Assembly (NCBI GenBank): GCA_958445065.1
Contig: CAUCQW010000010.1
Span: 1 to 64,000, forward strand
Source: an uncultured Collinsella sp.
GTDB lineage: Bacteria > Actinomycetota > Coriobacteriia > Coriobacteriales > Coriobacteriaceae
Direction of reading: 5' to 3'
DNA length: 64,000 nucleotides
Shown: positions 61,715 through 64,000 of the stretch, one piece after another
How the letters are laid out: each line of letters starts with the position of its first letter
Position numbering within the stretch: the stretch's first letter is position 1
Program-made: the position numbers and the translations under genes
Notes under the pieces: model-generated
Seen by the model: the letters and a program-made list of their open reading frames with translations, nothing else
Told to the model about the DNA's origin: nothing
Databases searched by the model: none

Positions 61715-62536
61715 CTACAGCAGATGCTCCTCGATAAAGGTCGCGATGCCGTCTTTGTCGTTGCTGGCGGTTACAAAGTCGGCGGCGGAGCGGGTGGCAT
61801 CGCTGCCATTTGCCATGGCCACGCCCACGCCGGCGTCAGCCACCATGCAGGTGTCGTTATCGGCATCGCCAAACACGCAGATGTTCTGGAGCTCCATGTC
61901 GTTGAGCTCCGCCACGCGCACAAGGCCGCGCGTCTTGGACACGCGCGGATCCATGAACTCGTAGAGTCGCTGCGTGGTTTGCAGAGCCGCCGCCTTAACA
62001 GTGTTATCGGCAAACGTCGATGCCCGCTCAATCACCCGCGGCATTACCTCGGGCGTCATAGTAAACATCACCTTGGGCTGCGGCTCGCTCAAGAACTCGG
62101 CAAAATCGACCACCTGATAGGGCACGCCGTCGACGCGCGACAGGTGCTCGACGCACGCATTGCTCTCGGGCACGTAGAACACGCCGTCTCGGGGGCAGAC
62201 GGGCGTTGCCGGAAGGTCCGCCATGTGCTTGCAGATGCGCGCGATGGTCTCGCCCGGCAGAGGGTAGCTCAGCTCGTTGATGTCGTGCGCGCGGTCGATG
62301 ACCTCGGCACCGCCGCAGCCCACCAGCACGTCTACCAGGCCTTCAATGCCCCAGAGCTCGTACATGGCCTCGGTCGCGTGGGCGTCGCGCCCGGTGCACA
62401 GGCCAAAGAGCACGCCACGCTCGCGCAGGGCGCGAATCGCCGCCACGGTGCGCGGGGACACCGTGTGCTGGCTCGTGAGCAGCGTGCCGTCGATATCGCA
62501 GAACACGGCTTTGATGTGGCTGAAGGTGGTGTCCAT
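61715..62536 (-). CDS. Cof-type HAD-IIB sugar-phosphatase-like hydrolase
   Basis: A 273-aa cytosolic phosphatase of the HAD superfamily with a type IIB cap. It has motif I VFCDIDGTLLTS (nucleophile and acid Asp), motif II LCTGRD, a Lys in SKTRGL, and motif III/IV VFGDADNDTCMVADAGVGVAMANG. The ATG at 62536 follows AGAAAGG; the frame extends upstream through a repeat element and is not coding there. Such enzymes act on various sugar phosphates or flavin precursors; the substrate cannot be named. Confidence 0.9.
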   Translation of the reverse strand: MDTTFSHIKAVFCDIDGTLLTSQHTVSPRTVAAIRALRERGVLFGLCTGRDAHATEAMYELWGIEGLVDVLVGCGGAEVIDRAHDINELSYPLPGETIARICKHMADLPATPVCPRDGVFYVPESNACVEHLSRVDGVPYQVVDFAEFLSEPQPKVMFTMTPEVMPRVIERASTFADNTVKAAALQTTQRLYEFMDPRVSKTRGLVRVAELNDMELQNICVFGDADNDTCMVADAGVGVAMANGSDATRSAADFVTASNDKDGIATFIEEHLL

Positions 62537-62630
62537 GGGGGCCTTTCTGGGTTGTGCGGCGGTGTGGGGTGTATTCGTGAACGGCGTACATGGTATACCA
62601 AGGCGCAGGTGCGGCCCGTCAAAGCAAAAA

Positions 62631-62663
62631 CCACCACAAAGGTGCCTGGCCCCTTTGTGGTGG
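62631..62663. repeat. CCACCACAAAGG hairpin repeat (between HAD and MFS genes)
   Basis: CCACCACAAAGG (62631-62642) and CCTTTGTGGTGG (62652-62663) are perfect complements around TGCCTGGCC. Confidence 0.72.
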
Positions 62664-62685
62664 AAGTGACGTTTGCGGGCCAAGC

Positions 62686-62742
62686 CATCACAACATTCGA
62701 TGTTTTTCGCCATAATTGAGATTTCCATCGAATGTTGTGATG
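62686..62742. repeat. 57-bp inverted-repeat element, CATCACAACATTCGA type (copy B)
   Basis: CATCACAACATTCGA (62686-62700) and TCGAATGTTGTGATG (62728-62742) are perfect complements. The interior TTTTTCGCCATAATTGAGAT matches copy A at 51009. It lies immediately after the MFS stop codon and 22 bp from a CCACCACAAAGG hairpin. Confidence 0.75.
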
Positions 62743-62746
62743 GTTT

Positions 62747-64000
62747 TTACTGCCTTGCGGCACGATCAAAATGCCGGCGTCCAAACAGCAGCAACGCCGT
62801 AGGGACCGCCGTCACGACCATGCCTGCCCCCACGAGTGTCTGCTGTACGCCAAATGTCGCCGCCAGCCACGGGGCAATCGCCAGCGGCGCCACGCCGGCG
62901 AACATATTGCCAAAGCCCATGACCGAGTTCACTCGACCGAGCTGCTCGAGCGGGGCCGTCGTTTGCACAATGGTGTTGTGGAGCGGGTTGACGACGCCCC
63001 ACGCCACGCCCAGGAAAATCTGGCCGACGAGGGCTACACCCACGTACGGTGTTCCCACATAGAGCAAACTTCCCAGGCCCACGGACATAAGCGCCACGAG
63101 CAGCGTTTTAAGGTTGACCAGGTGCGGCGGCAAGCGGAGCGCGAGGACGGCGCCCAGCACCGCGCCGACACCGCTGGCCGACGAGAGCCAGCCCATCCAC
63201 TCAACGCCGACATGCAGGACATCGCGATAGAAGAACGACTCGAGCGGGTCGAAGGCTCCATAGCCAAAGTTCGAAAGAAAAATGATGCAGAAAAGTAGCG
63301 CGAGGACGCTGTTGGTGAAGACTGTCTTGATGCTGGCTGCGAAGGTGGCGCGGGCGGACGTGCTGGGGTTGGAGCTTTGTCCCGCACGCTCCCCTTCCTC
63401 CGCCGAATCGGCATCCGCATCCCCGGCGACATGGCTGGTCTGCGGCCTAAAGCCCCAACCGACGACGAACGCCAGCACGGTAAAGAGCATCATAAGCACA
63501 AACACCGCGCGCGACGACGCAGCCGCCGCGACAAAGCCGCCCAACGTGGGTCCGACGATAATACTCACGTTTGAGAACATGGCGATGGCGGAGTTGATGT
63601 CTTTGAGCTCGACAGGATCGTCGGTGAGGTAGGCCGGATAGGACGTGGCAATGGGCTGGGCGAATCCCATCGTAAAGCCCAGGAGCATCGCACCGGCAAG
63701 GACTGTTCCGGTCGTGCTGCCAAAGGCGATGATTGCCGTGCCAGTTGCAAGAGCGCCGATGATGCTCAGCAAGAAATGGCGGCGCGGACCCCAGGCGTCG
63801 AGCTCCGCGCCACCCGCAAAGGATCCCAGGATCACAAATACATTCATAAACAGGACAGCCAGCGATGTCGCGATGACCGAAGCGCCGTCCGCATAGGTGA
63901 GTGTTCCGATGACGCCGATAAAGTAGCTGGTCTGAAAGCCAGTGTAGATGAGAAAGCGCATGGCCACCAGGCGTTTAGCCTGCGTGGACAGCGATGATTG
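62747..64000 (-). CDS. Major facilitator superfamily transporter (5' end outside window)
   Basis: A 12-helix membrane transporter of more than 417 aa. The frame runs open to the window edge (SSLSTQAKRLVAMRFLIYTG), so the true start may lie beyond 64000. The loop after helix 2 is GGAELDAWGPRRHFLLS, a G.l.D..G.rr-type MFS motif A. A central acidic loop (VAGDADADSAEEGER) splits the two halves. The layout resembles MFS exporters of the EntS/macrolide-efflux type. The substrate is unknown. Confidence 0.87.
   Translation of the reverse strand, partial: QSSLSTQAKRLVAMRFLIYTGFQTSYFIGVIGTLTYADGASVIATSLAVLFMNVFVILGSFAGGAELDAWGPRRHFLLSIIGALATGTAIIAFGSTTGTVLAGAMLLGFTMGFAQPIATSYPAYLTDDPVELKDINSAIAMFSNVSIIVGPTLGGFVAAAASSRAVFVLMMLFTVLAFVVGWGFRPQTSHVAGDADADSAEEGERAGQSSNPSTSARATFAASIKTVFTNSVLALLFCIIFLSNFGYGAFDPLESFFYRDVLHVGVEWMGWLSSASGVGAVLGAVLALRLPPHLVNLKTLLVALMSVGLGSLLYVGTPYVGVALVGQIFLGVAWGVVNPLHNTIVQTTAPLEQLGRVNSVMGFGNMFAGVAPLAIAPWLAATFGVQQTLVGAGMVVTAVPTALLLFGRRHFDRAARQ

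Noticed and set aside
62537..62728. N-terminal extension of the HAD hydrolase (64 extra codons)
   Set aside because: The extension translates two repeat elements. The ATG at 62536 has a good ribosome site and begins the conserved domain.

Overview
The window is high-GC, densely coded Gram-positive DNA. The gene set best fits Coriobacteriia, probably Collinsella or a close relative: type III glutamine synthetase, GatCAB in place of glutaminyl-tRNA synthetase, MurT/GatD peptidoglycan amidation, SpaA-type sortase pili, a tmRNA whose tag ends in ALAA, and duplicated glycerol-dehydrogenase-like enzymes. The taxon is inferred from gene content; no 16S rRNA is present.

Layout. 1-600: remnants, including a piece of methylthioadenosine nucleosidase. 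618-3498: divergent guaA and ansA. 3521-4205: an XRE regulator facing a gene of unknown function across a perfect 24-bp palindrome. 4215-10789: a minus-strand run with a small membrane protein, ychF, a multi-cluster ferredoxin-like protein, two glycerol-dehydrogenase-like proteins and an iron-dependent alcohol dehydrogenase. 11288-15630: two related helical-repeat proteins and a fused MurT-GatD. 15732-16322: tRNA-Glu followed by partial tRNA/terminator duplications and a MITE-like repeat. 16444-18531: glnN. 18958-25424: a methionine/folate operon (metF, B12 reactivation protein, metH) with a cytosine methyltransferase/putative restriction pair between its parts. 25533-31631: UPF0210 protein, giant hairpin, methyltransferase, YhbY and a 999-aa MalT/SARP-like regulator. 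32079-37022: amino-sugar and PTS genes (nagB, EIIA, glmM), rplM-rpsI and a patatin. 37065-37971: hairpin repeats and tmRNA. 38211-39551: a hypothetical protein and a RelB/VapC-like toxin-antitoxin pair. 39713-46948: a P1B-like ATPase with a DUF6110-like partner, then a two-gene ABC exporter divergent from an AraC regulator; both loci carry the same palindrome. 46950-47295: convergent repeat region. 47302-50803: gatCAB. 51128-61208: pilus locus (two sortases, major pilin, large adhesin, small secreted peptide, regulator) with scars of a lost pilin and a lost GH4 glucosidase. 61715-64000: HAD phosphatase and an MFS transporter cut by the window edge.

How the genes relate. MetF makes methyl-THF for B12-dependent MetH, whose missing reactivation domain is supplied by a separate gene. 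NagB and GlmM act on opposite sides of the glucosamine-phosphate pool that feeds the wall, and MurT-GatD amidates that wall. The pilus genes encode a sortase-assembled surface fibre.

The least expected content is non-coding: several families of hairpins whose outer arms differ from copy to copy while the inner boxes are conserved. Two giant hairpins (26916-27047 and 47153-47295) sit directly after stop codons and share boxes, a 39-nt spacing and a covarying inner stem. Another family follows tRNA-Glu and tmRNA and carries arms copied from the neighbouring RNA's T-arm. I consider these the best candidates for something undescribed.
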